A stretch of DNA of 64,000 nt from M3 sp045133615 (GCA_045133615.1 JBGUUQ010000021.1:1-64000), one strand, 5' to 3'; numbered from the stretch's first letter, positions 1-8,172 are shown. The notes: a model not told the origin generated them from the letters alone. Numbers and translations: made by a program.

Positions 1-100
1 CGCCATTTGAAATTTTGATGTCCCAGATTAAAGAGCGTAGCCATCATTGCTCTGCATGCTTACACACCACCTCTACACGCTGTCAAAACCGGTCAGCCCC
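1..100 (-). ncRNA. ssrA: tmRNA (SsrA), 5' portion, cut by window edge
   Basis: Read on the minus strand from position 100, the sequence begins GGGGCTGACCGGTTTTGACA, followed by GCGTGTAG. This is the hallmark 5' end of Bacteroidota tmRNA (tRNA-like half-acceptor plus D-arm-like region). tmRNA rescues stalled ribosomes and tags truncated proteins. The minus strand runs off the window at AAATGGCG; the GGC near the edge is probably close to the start of the tag reading frame, but the tag and the 3' tRNA-like half are outside. Recognition is by the conserved 5' sequence only. Confidence 0.87.
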
Positions 101-249
101 GTGGGGTAAATTGTATAAGGACTGCAAATTTAATGGCTTTTGTCGGCATTTGCAATAATCGTGGGTGAAAATTTGGTTAAAAAATATCGGAATATCGGTA
201 ATATAACGAAACGGGTCATATTGGAGCTGTGAGTACGGGATATTTTGTC

Positions 250-257
250 TATCTTTG
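250..257 (+). promoter_or_regulatory. -7 element of nhaC promoter
   Basis: TATCTTTG matches the Bacteroidota -7 consensus TAnnTTTG and lies 38 bases before the antiporter start. No TTG at the usual spacing upstream. Confidence 0.55.
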
Positions 258-295
258 CAGGCTGAAAAAAAGATTAATGTTGTAAACTATTGTAG

Positions 296-1729
296 ATGAA
301 TAAATCAAACGATCCGTCGCTTGGGATCTCACTTATCCCGATAGGGGTATTGATAGTGGCGCTTGTGGCGGTGATTGTGATAAAAGGTGCGGATGCGGTG
401 CAATTGATGAGTCAAATGATTTTGCTTGGAGCATCTGTTGTGGCTTATTTGCTTTGCCGATTGACTACGCGACGACGTATTAAGGTGATATGGTCGGGGA
501 TGGTGAAAGGTATGCGACAAGTGCTGCCTTCGATTCCGATATTATTGTTGATTGCCACAATCTCGGCTACATGGATGCTGAGTGGCGTGGTGCCTACGCT
601 CATTGATTATGGACTTGAGATAATATCGCCACGGTTGTTTCTGCTGATTGCTTGCGCTGTGTGTGCTATGATTTCGGTGCTGTCGGGCAGCTCGTGGACC
701 ACGGTGGCTACTATCGGGGTGGCGTTTATGGGAATCGGGACGGTGATGGGCTACGATGAGGCTTGGATTGCCGGCGCTGTGATTTCGGGAGCTTATTTCG
801 GCGACAAGTGTTCGCCGCTGTCTGACACGACTGTATTGGCTGCATCGACGTGCGAGGTAGGACTGTTTACCCATATTCGCTATCTTATGGTGACTACAAT
901 TCCGTCGTTGGCATTGGCTTTTGTGGTATATACCATAGTGGGATTGGTTGTTAATGTTGAAGGCACGGCTCATGCCGATGAATTGATTTTTAGATTGCAT
1001 GCGACATTTAATCTGACTCCATGGGTGTTGATTATACCGATGGTGACGGTGGCGATGATATGCTTCAGGGTGAATACGACTGTTACCTTGGCTGTGAGTA
1101 CTTTGCTCGGTTTGGTGGGAATGTATGTGTTTCAGCCACAGGTAGTATCTGTTCTTTCCGAAGGATGTGATTCGTTGCTCGGTCACGTGATGGTGGGATT
1201 GAGGGTTCTTTTTGTCGATACATCGATAGATACGCATCATGAGTTGCTCAATTCGCTTGTGGATACCGGAGGCGTGAAGGGAATGTTGCCTACCGTGTGG
1301 TTGGTGTTGTGTGCAATGGTGTTTGGCGGAATGATGCTTGGCACGGGTATGTTGTCGACGATTTCGCGGTCGTTTACCCGAAAGTTGAAAACTCCGCGCT
1401 CAACTGTGGGTGCCACTGTGGCAAGCGGATTATTCTTCAATGCCACTACTGCCGACCAATATCTGTCGATAATAATCGGGGGGAATATTTACAAAAACAT
1501 CTATAAACGCAATGGTCTTGAGCCGCGATTGCTAAGTCGAACACTCGAGGACTCGATATCGGTGACTTCGGTGCTGATTCCGTGGAACTCATGCGGAATC
1601 ACGCAGTCTACGGTGTTGGAAGTGCCGACACTGACCTATTTGCCGTATTGCGTGTTTAATATTGCCAGCCCGCTGATGACTCTTGCGGTGGCATGGTTAG
1701 GAATCAAAGTGCGACGCCTTAAAAAGTGA
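296..1729 (+). CDS. nhaC: Na+/H+ antiporter, NhaC family
   Basis: Polytopic inner-membrane protein of 477 aa, about 11-12 hydrophobic segments, of the NhaC family. The family exchanges Na+ for H+ (some members exchange malate/lactate) to control cytoplasmic Na+ and pH. Conserved NhaC loops are visible: GSSWTT at residues 131-136 and GDKCSPLSDTT at 169-179. The ATG at 296 follows a -7 promoter element at 250. The gene is alone in its unit and its 3' end overlaps the convergent sigma-factor gene by 11 bases. A second NhaC paralogue lies at 34252. Substrate specificity cannot be read from sequence. Confidence 0.9.
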   Translation: MNKSNDPSLGISLIPIGVLIVALVAVIVIKGADAVQLMSQMILLGASVVAYLLCRLTTRRRIKVIWSGMVKGMRQVLPSIPILLLIATISATWMLSGVVPTLIDYGLEIISPRLFLLIACAVCAMISVLSGSSWTTVATIGVAFMGIGTVMGYDEAWIAGAVISGAYFGDKCSPLSDTTVLAASTCEVGLFTHIRYLMVTTIPSLALAFVVYTIVGLVVNVEGTAHADELIFRLHATFNLTPWVLIIPMVTVAMICFRVNTTVTLAVSTLLGLVGMYVFQPQVVSVLSEGCDSLLGHVMVGLRVLFVDTSIDTHHELLNSLVDTGGVKGMLPTVWLVLCAMVFGGMMLGTGMLSTISRSFTRKLKTPRSTVGATVASGLFFNATTADQYLSIIIGGNIYKNIYKRNGLEPRLLSRTLEDSISVTSVLIPWNSCGITQSTVLEVPTLTYLPYCVFNIASPLMTLAVAWLGIKVRRLKK

Positions 1730-2309
1730 GAATGATATTATGCTCGTCGGCTATGCGTCGCATATTGAGAATAGCGTAGCGCATGCGTCCGAGGGCGGTG
1801 TTGATGCTCACATCGGTGGCGTCTGCAATCTCTTTGAAACTCATATTGCGATAATAACGCATGATGAGCACTTCGCGTTGATTCTTTGGTAGAGCTTTGA
1901 TGATGCGTTTCACATCGTCGTGTATCTGTTCGACAATCATCACGTCCTCAATATTGTCTTCACATAGGTCGCGACGGTTGAGAAGGTCGGTCTCGGTTTC
2001 GTCGCACGATACGTTGTTTTCCGATTTCTCCTGACGGTAGAAATCGATAATCAGATTGTGGGCTATGCGTGAAATCCATGCCGAAAATTTGCCGTTTTCG
2101 GTATATCGACCCTGCTTGATGGTCATGATAGCCTTGACAAAGGTCTCTTGGAAGATGTCTTCGGCAAGATCTTTGTTTTTTACGATATGCAATATATAAG
2201 TGTAGACACGTTGTTGATGTCTTCTAAGGAGGGTATCAAATGCTTCGTTTTGTCCCGAAGCAAAAGCCGCGACCAACTGTTCGTCGGTGTGCTGAGCGAA
2301 TGTTTGCAT
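1719..2309 (-). CDS. ECF-type RNA polymerase sigma factor
   Basis: 196 aa, typical of extracytoplasmic-function sigma factors. Region 2 (about residues 22-95) carries DLAEDIFQETFVKA (47-60) and the -10 recognition helix around FSAWISRIAHN. Region 4 (about 135-190) has LPKNQREVLIMRYY and a helix-turn-helix ending in NTALGRMRYAI. The residue 97-125 linker is acidic. No anti-sigma gene (FecR- or zinc-finger-like) is next to it, so its control is unknown; a separately controlled or orphan ECF factor is possible. Expressed from a good promoter at 2398-2428. Converges on nhaC with 11 bases of overlap. Confidence 0.9.
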   Translation of the reverse strand: MQTFAQHTDEQLVAAFASGQNEAFDTLLRRHQQRVYTYILHIVKNKDLAEDIFQETFVKAIMTIKQGRYTENGKFSAWISRIAHNLIIDFYRQEKSENNVSCDETETDLLNRRDLCEDNIEDVMIVEQIHDDVKRIIKALPKNQREVLIMRYYRNMSFKEIADATDVSINTALGRMRYAILNMRRIADEHNIILTF

Positions 2310-2397
2310 TACTTTAATGTTTTAATTTTAGAGTAATGATCGGCTATAGGCAAGTTGTTTTTAGGTTTTACAATTAATTTTGTTCAGTGTTATGTGG

Positions 2398-2428
2398 CAA
2401 AATTAAGGCATTGGGACGATATTTGCAA
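2398..2428 (-). promoter_or_regulatory. Promoter of the ECF sigma gene
   Basis: On the minus strand, TTG (2428-2426), 20 bases, then TAATTTTG (2405-2398): both elements of the Bacteroidota vegetative promoter at the consensus spacing. Leader of about 85 nt. Confidence 0.65.
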
Positions 2429-2574
2429 GAAAAGTAATGAAAAAGTGAAATAATTATGGGTGATGGTACAATAAATAAGAAGTTTTTCGTTGTAGGGCAG
2501 ATACAAAAAATGTTGGAAAGATGAAACAATATTATAAATGGTCGGTCGTTAATTGTATAGAATGCAAAATCATA

Positions 2575-2748
2575 ATGCCTATGCAAAAAAATTCTACTCC
2601 AACCCAAAATGCAGTCACATCATCATCTCGCGTAAAGTCGCAATCAAAACCTCGTCGTGCGACAATTGATTTTCTAAAACAGTTTGCACGAGTTTATCAT
2701 TTTGAAGCGCAGATGAGTTGCTCTCTCGGAGGAATGATGATGAATTGA
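2575..2748 (+). CDS. Small conserved Bacteroidales protein
   Basis: 57-residue basic protein starting MPMQKNS and ending in a short conserved-looking block (DFLKQFARVYHFEAQ, then a hydrophobic tail ending MMMN). I recognise this layout (variable basic N-terminus, then an IRQFARxY-like segment and an Asn-ended tail) from small uncharacterised Bacteroidales proteins; no function is known to me. An upstream in-frame ATG at 2521 would add 18 residues, but the downstream ATG gives the usual family length. It is followed at once by a strong intrinsic terminator, which supports a real short transcript. Confidence 0.6.
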   Translation: MPMQKNSTPTQNAVTSSSRVKSQSKPRRATIDFLKQFARVYHFEAQMSCSLGGMMMN

Positions 2749-2759
2749 CGAAAAACAGT

Positions 2760-2801
2760 AAAGCCGGCGAAAACGAATCTCTATCGTTCCGCCGGCTTTT
2801 T
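2760..2801 (+). terminator. Rho-independent terminator
   Basis: Perfect 10-bp stem AAAGCCGGCG / CGCCGGCTTT around a 20-base loop, followed by Ts. Ends the small-protein transcript and could also serve the convergent lipoprotein gene. Confidence 0.8.
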
Positions 2802-2828
2802 CAATAAAGGTATGAATGGGATTAACGA

Positions 2829-3215
2829 TTAATCTTCATCGCTGTCTTCTTGTACGCGGATGAATGTCAATGTTCTTCCTTCGTGCCCCTCTTCGATATC
2901 TTGGACAATCAGGTAGGTTTTGTCCAATTTGACGATTTTGTAGTATTCATCGTCATCGAAAAGGACGATTACACCATTTTGGAGTTTCCAATTTCCCTCC
3001 TCATCTTCGTAGCCATTATTATAGCCCCAAATGAAAGAGCCGTCGGAATTAAAAGTCCAAACATGAGAAGGATTTTGATTGCTGTCATTATCGATTTCTT
3101 CCCATTCGCCGATGAGTAGGTTGTATTGAGATTCATCGTCGTCGGAGCAAGATGAGAAGATGCCCATAAAGAGGGTGGCAAAAAGAATTGTTAAAAGTTT
3201 AGATGATTTGTACAT
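2829..3215 (-). CDS. Small lipocalin-like lipoprotein
   Basis: 128 aa. Signal peptide with lipobox GIFSSC, so lipidation is expected at Cys23, followed by an acidic stretch (SDDDESQ) typical of surface-exposed Bacteroidota lipoproteins. The rest alternates LIGEWEEID, HVWTFNSDGSF and EGNWKLQNGVIVL, the strand pattern of small lipocalin-like proteins of Bacteroidales. No enzymatic residues are apparent. A -7 motif lies at 3252-3245. Exact family uncertain; similar in style to the lipoprotein at 21923. Confidence 0.75.
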   Translation of the reverse strand: MYKSSKLLTILFATLFMGIFSSCSDDDESQYNLLIGEWEEIDNDSNQNPSHVWTFNSDGSFIWGYNNGYEDEEGNWKLQNGVIVLFDDDEYYKIVKLDKTYLIVQDIEEGHEGRTLTFIRVQEDSDED

Positions 3216-3244
3216 AGTTAAAATGATTTTTTTGAATTTCTGTG

Positions 3245-3252
3245 CAAAATTA
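3245..3252 (-). promoter_or_regulatory. -7 element for lipoprotein gene
   Basis: TAATTTTG on the minus strand, 30 bases before the ATG. Confidence 0.5.
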
Positions 3253-3372
3253 GTTGATAATAGAGGAGGGAATAAAATGATTAGTGTCGAATGATAGGAC
3301 GAATCAGTCGAACTTTTCGACGACCTATGGCGGACGGATATTGAGGTGGTACATAATGGTGATTTTCAGTGG

Positions 3373-4161
3373 TTAAAATCTGATGAAAACAGACATTCCT
3401 ATTTCATTTTGAATGTAATATGGAATTCCGCCAATCGATGCGAGTTGATTGCACTTAGCATTCTTGAAGCATTTGGGATATAGCCAATAGGCGAATTTTG
3501 TGCTTAAAACTCCAATGCATGCACCTGCGATTACATCGTTGAGATAGTGCCGGTCATTGTAGATGCGTAAATATCCGGTTGCGGCAGCTATGGCATACCC
3601 GGCATATCCTATCAGTGGCGATACATCTTTATACTCTTTGTATAGAAACTCGGCTCCCATAAATGCAGTGGCTGTATGCCCCGATGGGAACGAATTTCGG
3701 GCATTGCTGTCGGGACGTTTTTCTTTGAATGTGTATTTCATGGAGTTGACGAGTATTCCCATCGTTGCATACGACATGGCAAGCATTATCGTACGGTCGA
3801 CGAATGAATGTTTTCCTTTGACCCCGCATAGATTGAGCCCGTAAACAGCCACCATCTGGGAGTATTGAAGATAGTCGTCGATTTTTATGCGGTGGTCACC
3901 GCCGGGGGAAAGTGAGTTTTGGATACAGTTTCGTTGCTTGACGAGCCAACCGTTGTTGACGCAAAGGGCGGATAGTCCGATTGCGGCAGTCGGTATTAGA
4001 ACTTCTGTGAGTGACAGTCGATGAGTGTCGTCGGAGATGCCGGATTGCGGTACTACGAGCGACAGGCTGTCGGTCTCTGTTTGTGCAGTCGAGTGCACAT
4101 TACAACTCAAAAGGATGCATAGCGATACAGTGCAGCCTTTCGCGAAAAATGTTTTTTTCAT
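3373..4161 (-). CDS. PAP2-family phosphatase, exported
   Basis: 262 aa with an N-terminal signal peptide. All three motifs of the PAP2/type 2 phosphatidic acid phosphatase superfamily are present: K-x6-RP (K142, R149-P150), PSGH (159-162) and R-x5-H-x3-D (R199, H205, D209). The histidines are the catalytic pair. Such enzymes remove phosphate from lipid phosphates such as undecaprenyl pyrophosphate, phosphatidate or lipid A; which one is unknown. The C-terminus ends in Phe. No separate -7 promoter is seen just upstream. The nearest one, at 4467-4460, drives a structured leader of about 290 nt (separate entry). A longer PAP2 paralogue is at 35551. Confidence 0.9.
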   Translation of the reverse strand: MKKTFFAKGCTVSLCILLSCNVHSTAQTETDSLSLVVPQSGISDDTHRLSLTEVLIPTAAIGLSALCVNNGWLVKQRNCIQNSLSPGGDHRIKIDDYLQYSQMVAVYGLNLCGVKGKHSFVDRTIMLAMSYATMGILVNSMKYTFKEKRPDSNARNSFPSGHTATAFMGAEFLYKEYKDVSPLIGYAGYAIAAATGYLRIYNDRHYLNDVIAGACIGVLSTKFAYWLYPKCFKNAKCNQLASIGGIPYYIQNEIGMSVFIRF

Positions 4162-4200
4162 CTACGCTAAGTTTTGCGCGCGGACTATTTCTTCGATAGT

Positions 4201-4467
4201 ACGGGTTCGCACACAAATATCTCAGGGCATGATAAAAAAGAAGCATGGACTTCACTTATCATACTCTGAGGTATTTGGCGGACCCGTATAGACGATAAGT
4301 TCCATCCACGCATAGCGCAGACGTTTACCGAACTTATTCGAGTCTATACTTCATCTAATCGCCAAATTTTCAGAGTATATCGAATATTAGCAAACGCAGT
4401 TAATTAATATGTGAAATCTGTTGTTTATTTCATTGACAAAATGATTTTTAATTATACTGCAAAGGTA
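4201..4467 (-). ncRNA. Structured RNA/leader A upstream of PAP2 gene
   Basis: On the minus strand a perfect -7 element (TACCTTTG, 4467-4460) precedes an AU-rich stretch and then a folded region. Arm X3' (4378-4360) pairs with X2' (4280-4261) around an inner hairpin (GTATAGACTCGAATAAGTTC with GAACTTAT..GTCTATAC, 4349-4286). Next comes a short hairpin GAAG/CTTC (4253-4240) followed directly by six U (4239-4234). Arm X1' (4235-4201), beyond the U-tract, pairs with X2' over about 30 positions, so X2' has two mutually exclusive partners. RNA ending at the U-tract would be about 220 nt. Related in sequence and architecture to the element at 23404-23666. Function unknown. Confidence 0.6.
4460..4467 (-). 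promoter_or_regulatory. -7 element of RNA A
   Basis: TACCTTTG on the minus strand; 82 bases upstream of the first arm of the folded region. No TTG at the usual spacing. Confidence 0.5.
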
Positions 4468-4563
4468 GTAAATTATATTGATACTTGATTGTCGGCGGAT
4501 GGCAATGTCCAAACTTTCGCGTTTGTGGGGGTGAAAAGATTATGATTTGTAAATTAAATTCGC

Positions 4564-4571
4564 TATCTTTG
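4564..4571 (+). promoter_or_regulatory. -7 element of cytochrome maturation operon
   Basis: TATCTTTG, 29 bases before the resB-like start. A TTTG lies upstream but too close (about 14 bases) to be a normal -33 element. Confidence 0.5.
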
Positions 4572-4600
4572 TCTGCATAAGATTTAATACAATAACAACC

Positions 4601-5506
4601 ATGAGCGACAAACGATTTTTAACCCTTTATATCGCTGCTGCCGCTATGCTGCAATGTGTCACGGGCAACGTGATCAACGAATGGTTGTTGTCGTTTCCGC
4701 TTAATGTGATTTTATTTTGCGTGTGGACGCTGTTGGTCTTGGTGTTGTATTATAGGGAGCGCAGTTCATTTTTTGTCAGATATATGCAATCGCGACGGGC
4801 GGTCATCACTTCGATTGTGATGGTGGCGGTTGTTGCGTTGGTGATAGGGTTTGTTCCGCAGTTGCCGCAGCATATGGAAGCGGAAATATCCTCCGGGGTG
4901 GCCAAAAGGTTGGGACTGTATGATTTTGATGGGTCGTGGCTGTATGCGGCGGTGATGCTGTATGTGATGACTTGTCTTTTTGTCGTGACGTTGGTCGGAG
5001 TGTCTTCTCGCTTCGGAAAGTCGGGCAAGATGGTGGAAGGAATACGCTTTTTTCTATTACACGGTGGATTGTTAATCGCGATTTGTGCCTCATTTTGGGG
5101 CGCGGGTGATTGCGATACGGTACAGATAAAAGTATCGCGAGATGAAGTATCGCAGTATGGCATAAATGAAAAAGGAGCTGTCGTATATACTGGACATGAT
5201 ATGTTGCTGACCGATTTTATCGTAAATTATCATGACTCAACAAATGTTCCGTCGTATTATGCGGCAATGCTGAGTGTTGACTCTATGGAGGTGAAATTGA
5301 CGGTCAATCATCCTTATCGATTGGATTTCGGTCGCGAATTGTATCTGCGGAGTTATGATATTTCTGCCGGCTGCGCGACGCGATTCTGTATGGTGGATAT
5401 GGTCAGCGATCCATGGTCGGGAGTGAAACTCACCGGAATCATTCTGATGATTGCCGGGGCTGTAATGCTTTTTATTGTCGGACCTATTTATCGAAAATGC
5501 CTATGA
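4601..5506 (+). CDS. ResB/CcsB-like cytochrome c biogenesis protein
   Basis: 301-aa membrane protein with about five N-terminal to central hydrophobic segments, a periplasmic part (about residues 170-270) and a final membrane helix. This matches a short ResB/Ccs1-like protein of the system II haem-attachment pathway, in which ResB and CcsA carry haem across the membrane and ligate it to CxxCH motifs. It is shorter than classical ResB. The identification leans on the overlapping ccsA gene and the c-type cytochrome that follows. Its stop codon overlaps the ccsA start as ATGA. Confidence 0.75.
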   Translation: MSDKRFLTLYIAAAAMLQCVTGNVINEWLLSFPLNVILFCVWTLLVLVLYYRERSSFFVRYMQSRRAVITSIVMVAVVALVIGFVPQLPQHMEAEISSGVAKRLGLYDFDGSWLYAAVMLYVMTCLFVVTLVGVSSRFGKSGKMVEGIRFFLLHGGLLIAICASFWGAGDCDTVQIKVSRDEVSQYGINEKGAVVYTGHDMLLTDFIVNYHDSTNVPSYYAAMLSVDSMEVKLTVNHPYRLDFGRELYLRSYDISAGCATRFCMVDMVSDPWSGVKLTGIILMIAGAVMLFIVGPIYRKCL

Positions 5507-6276
5507 TTACGTGGACTCATCTTCCGGCATTTGCTATATCGGTGGCTGTCTTGTCGATTGTGGCTGCCCTCTGTGCATGGTGTAATCGTCGTCGTCAGGC
5601 AATTGTGGTCATGACGCTGTCTATGGTGGTGATGGGCTGCTTTATCGGTCTGCTGTGGTATTCTCTTTCTCGTCCTCCGATGCGCACGATGGGTGAGACT
5701 CGATTGTGGTATTCATTCTTTATGCTGGCAGCCGGATTGGTTGTGTATATAAGATACCGCTATCGGTGGATATTCAGTTTCTCTGCATTGATGTCGATAG
5801 TGTTTCTCGCAATTAATTGTTTTAAGCCCGAATTGCACGATCGCACACTTATGCCGGCGTTGCAAAGTGTGTGGTTTATCCCACATGTCACAGTCTATAT
5901 GATGGCTTATGCCGTGCTTGCATGCACTACCATAACATCGATTAGTGCATCGCTGAAAAATTCTGTTGCTTTATGGCGTTTTACCGATAGTCTTGTCTAT
6001 GCCGGAGTCTCGTTTCTTACCATCGGAATGTTTACCGGTGCGATATGGGCAAAACAAGCGTGGGGTAATTATTGGAGTTGGGATCCCAAAGAGACGTGGG
6101 CTCTTGCCACATGGATGATATATTTGCTGTATATACATTGGCGTCGGTATGGAAGTGCGCGACGTTGGTTGCTGTGCGGCATTCTTCTTGCTGCATTTGT
6201 CGCATTACAAATGTGTTGGTGGGGCATCGATTATCTCCCGTCGGCTCAACATAGTGTTCATATTTATAATCGTTAA
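5503..6276 (+). CDS. ccsA: Cytochrome c biogenesis protein CcsA
   Basis: 257-aa polytopic membrane protein with the tryptophan-rich haem-handling signature WGNYWSWDPKETW (about residues 185-197), diagnostic of the CcsA/CcmC family. Likely haem-ligand histidines flank it: one in WFIPHVTVY and one near the C-terminus in SAQHSVHIY. Acts with the upstream ResB-like protein to deliver and attach haem outside the cytoplasmic membrane. I chose the ATG at 5503 because it overlaps the upstream stop as ATGA; an ATG two codons earlier (5497) is equally possible. An upstream extension inside resB is unlikely. The next gene, 12 bases on, encodes a multihaem protein, the expected client. Confidence 0.92.
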   Translation: MITWTHLPAFAISVAVLSIVAALCAWCNRRRQAIVVMTLSMVVMGCFIGLLWYSLSRPPMRTMGETRLWYSFFMLAAGLVVYIRYRYRWIFSFSALMSIVFLAINCFKPELHDRTLMPALQSVWFIPHVTVYMMAYAVLACTTITSISASLKNSVALWRFTDSLVYAGVSFLTIGMFTGAIWAKQAWGNYWSWDPKETWALATWMIYLLYIHWRRYGSARRWLLCGILLAAFVALQMCWWGIDYLPSAQHSVHIYNR

Positions 6277-6288
6277 CCAATATAAAAC

Positions 6289-7683
6289 ATGAAGAAAATG
6301 AAGAAAAGTACCATTGTCATCGTAGCGCTGTTGGTTGCAGTGGCTGCTGTTGCGGTTGTCTACCGTATGATGAACTCGGCTCCCGATGCTTTGTTGTCAC
6401 CGTCTGCGCAGGTGAGCCGTATTCTTGATGATGGCGGATGCTTGAGTTGTCACTCGGCAACGCCTCAGCTCCCGTTCTATGCGTCATGGCCGATAGCCGG
6501 AGATATGGTGAAGGCTGATGCCGATTCGGGGTATCGCGCCTTTGATATTGTGCCGTTGGCAGATGCTTTGGCTTCGGGAGGAGAAATTAATCCTGTTGAC
6601 CTTGCAAAGGTTGAAAAGGTGATTAAAGACGGGCGAATGCCGATGCCTGAATATTATTTGGTGCATTGGGGTAGCACTACTACCGATGAAAAGCGAGATA
6701 TAGTGTTGGCATGGGCGAAAAATATGCGTGCGCAGTATTATGCCGACGGCCTTGAAGGTGATATGGCAGGAGAGCCGGTGCGCCCAATTGTTCCGCCTAC
6801 GGATATTGACTCGGCGAAAGTGGCTCTCGGATTCAGCCTATATCACGATGCGCGTCTGTCGACCGACAATACTGTTTCGTGTGCTTCTTGTCACGGTCTT
6901 GAGACGGTCGGAGTGGACAATCGTCAATATTCCGAGGGTGTGGCAGGGCAATTCGGTGGAGTAAATGCTCCTACGGTCTATAATGCGGTTTATAATTTTG
7001 TGCAGTTTTGGGATGGTCGCGCAAAGACTCTCGCCGAGCAGGCTGCCGGTCCTCCATTGAATCCGGTGGAAATGGCATCGACTTCGTTTGACGAAATTAT
7101 TGCCAAACTGCAAGCCGACCGTGAGTTTGCCAAGTCGTTCCTCGCTGTATATCCCGATGGTATTACGCAAGAAAACATTACCGATGCCATAGAGGAATTT
7201 GAACGCACACTCGTTACTCCCAATGCTCCGTTTGATAAGTATTTGCGCGGAGATGTCACGGCTATAAGCGATGCGCAAAAGGATGGATACGAGCTGTTTA
7301 AGAAATATGATTGTGCAACATGTCATGTCGGACCGAATCTCGGTGGTCAATCTTATGAATTGATGGGATTGCGTCGTCATTACTTCACCGAGCGAGGCAC
7401 TGAACTCACCAATGAGGATAACGGACGATTTAAAGAGACCGGTCAAGAGCGCGACCGACATCGCTTCAAAGTGCCGGGATTGCGCAATGTGGCACTTACG
7501 TGGCCGTATTATCATGATGGAACCCGCGTTACATTGGAGGATGCTGTGCGCGATATGGCTCGGTATCAATCGGGTGTGGAGCTTGATGATGCTCAAGTGG
7601 CGCAAATCGTCGACTTCTTGAACTCTCTCACCGGAGAATATAAAGGCGCGACACTCGTCAATGCCAATACTCCTAAAGAGTGA
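6289..7683 (+). CDS. Tri-haem cytochrome c peroxidase family protein
   Basis: 464 aa, one N-terminal membrane anchor (residues 8-25) and three CxxCH haem sites: CLSCH (51-55), CASCH (198-202) and CATCH (342-346). Residues about 165-455 match the di-haem cytochrome c peroxidase/MauG family (FSLYHDARLS, GVNAPTVYNA, GLRNVALTWPYYHDG). Residues 30-150 form an extra N-terminal haem domain that could pass electrons to the peroxidase. Family members reduce H2O2 in the periplasm; H2O2 as substrate is inferred. Being in an operon with the haem-attachment genes is consistent with its need for covalent haem. Whether it is peroxidase or MauG-like cannot be decided from sequence alone. Confidence 0.88.
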   Translation: MKKMKKSTIVIVALLVAVAAVAVVYRMMNSAPDALLSPSAQVSRILDDGGCLSCHSATPQLPFYASWPIAGDMVKADADSGYRAFDIVPLADALASGGEINPVDLAKVEKVIKDGRMPMPEYYLVHWGSTTTDEKRDIVLAWAKNMRAQYYADGLEGDMAGEPVRPIVPPTDIDSAKVALGFSLYHDARLSTDNTVSCASCHGLETVGVDNRQYSEGVAGQFGGVNAPTVYNAVYNFVQFWDGRAKTLAEQAAGPPLNPVEMASTSFDEIIAKLQADREFAKSFLAVYPDGITQENITDAIEEFERTLVTPNAPFDKYLRGDVTAISDAQKDGYELFKKYDCATCHVGPNLGGQSYELMGLRRHYFTERGTELTNEDNGRFKETGQERDRHRFKVPGLRNVALTWPYYHDGTRVTLEDAVRDMARYQSGVELDDAQVAQIVDFLNSLTGEYKGATLVNANTPKE

Positions 7684-7730
7684 TGTATCCGGCTTGAAAT
7701 GAAAAAAATACCGATATTTTTCGTCGGGGT

Positions 7731-7762
7731 GTTGCGTGTGAGCGAAAAAATGCTTACCTTTG
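7731..7762 (+). promoter_or_regulatory. Promoter of rpsF-rpsR-rplI
   Basis: GTTG (7731-7734), 20 bases, TACCTTTG (7755-7762): a full Bacteroidota promoter about 40 bases before rpsF. Confidence 0.7.
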
Positions 7763-7803
7763 CAGGCGTTTTTATACACAATATTAAATAAATTAATAAT
7801 AAA

Positions 7804-8169
7804 ATGAATCATTACGAAACCGTTTTCATTTTAACTCCCGTTTTGTCTGAAGCTCAGATGAAGGAAGCGGTAGAAAAATTCACTAAGTACCTCACCGATA
7901 AGGGTGCTACAATTGTGAACGAAGAGGTTTGGGGCTTGCGTAAACTCGCATATCCCATTCAGAAAAAGTCGACCGGATTCTACACTCTCGTGGAATTTGA
8001 TGCTAATCCCGAAGTGATTAAGAAGCTCGAAACCGCATATCGTCGCGACGAGCGCGTGCTTCGCTTCCTCACATTCCGTCTCGATAAGTATGCTGCAGAA
8101 TACGCTGCAAAGCGTCGTAGCCTCAAATCAAAAGTTAATGCACCTAAAGAAGAAGTAAAGGAGGACTAA
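7804..8169 (+). CDS. rpsF: 30S ribosomal protein S6
   Basis: 121 aa, full length for the Bacteroidota S6 family. It starts MNHYETVFILTPVL, the conserved first strand, and contains the VWGLRKLAYPI segment. S6 binds 16S rRNA in the platform as a heterodimer with S18, encoded next. The charged C-terminal tail (KEEVKED) is usual in this phylum. First gene of a three-gene ribosomal operon, separated from rpsR by 3 bases. Confidence 0.98.
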   Translation: MNHYETVFILTPVLSEAQMKEAVEKFTKYLTDKGATIVNEEVWGLRKLAYPIQKKSTGFYTLVEFDANPEVIKKLETAYRRDERVLRFLTFRLDKYAAEYAAKRRSLKSKVNAPKEEVKED

Positions 8170-8172
8170 GTC

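Noticed and set aside
4025..4291. Plus-strand 88-codon open frame across PAP2 start and RNA A
   Set aside because: Overlaps the well-supported PAP2 gene on the other strand and the RNA fold; no family features or ribosome-binding site.
4257..4310. Short minus-strand reading frame inside RNA A (17 codons from ATG at 4310)
   Set aside because: Considered as a leader peptide, but RNA B has no equivalent peptide, so translation attenuation is not supported.
4201..4381. Long inverted repeats as a MITE or invertible promoter
   Set aside because: No target-site duplication or recombinase site seen; the equal-length promoter-to-U-tract layout in both copies fits RNA better.
5413..5502. Upstream start for CcsA inside the ResB-like gene
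   Set aside because: The extension is not membrane-like and overlaps resB coding; the ATGA overlap at 5503 is the usual arrangement.
6838..7812. 324-codon minus-strand frame over the peroxidase gene
   Set aside because: Antisense of a gene with clear CxxCH motifs; its own translation has no recognisable domain.
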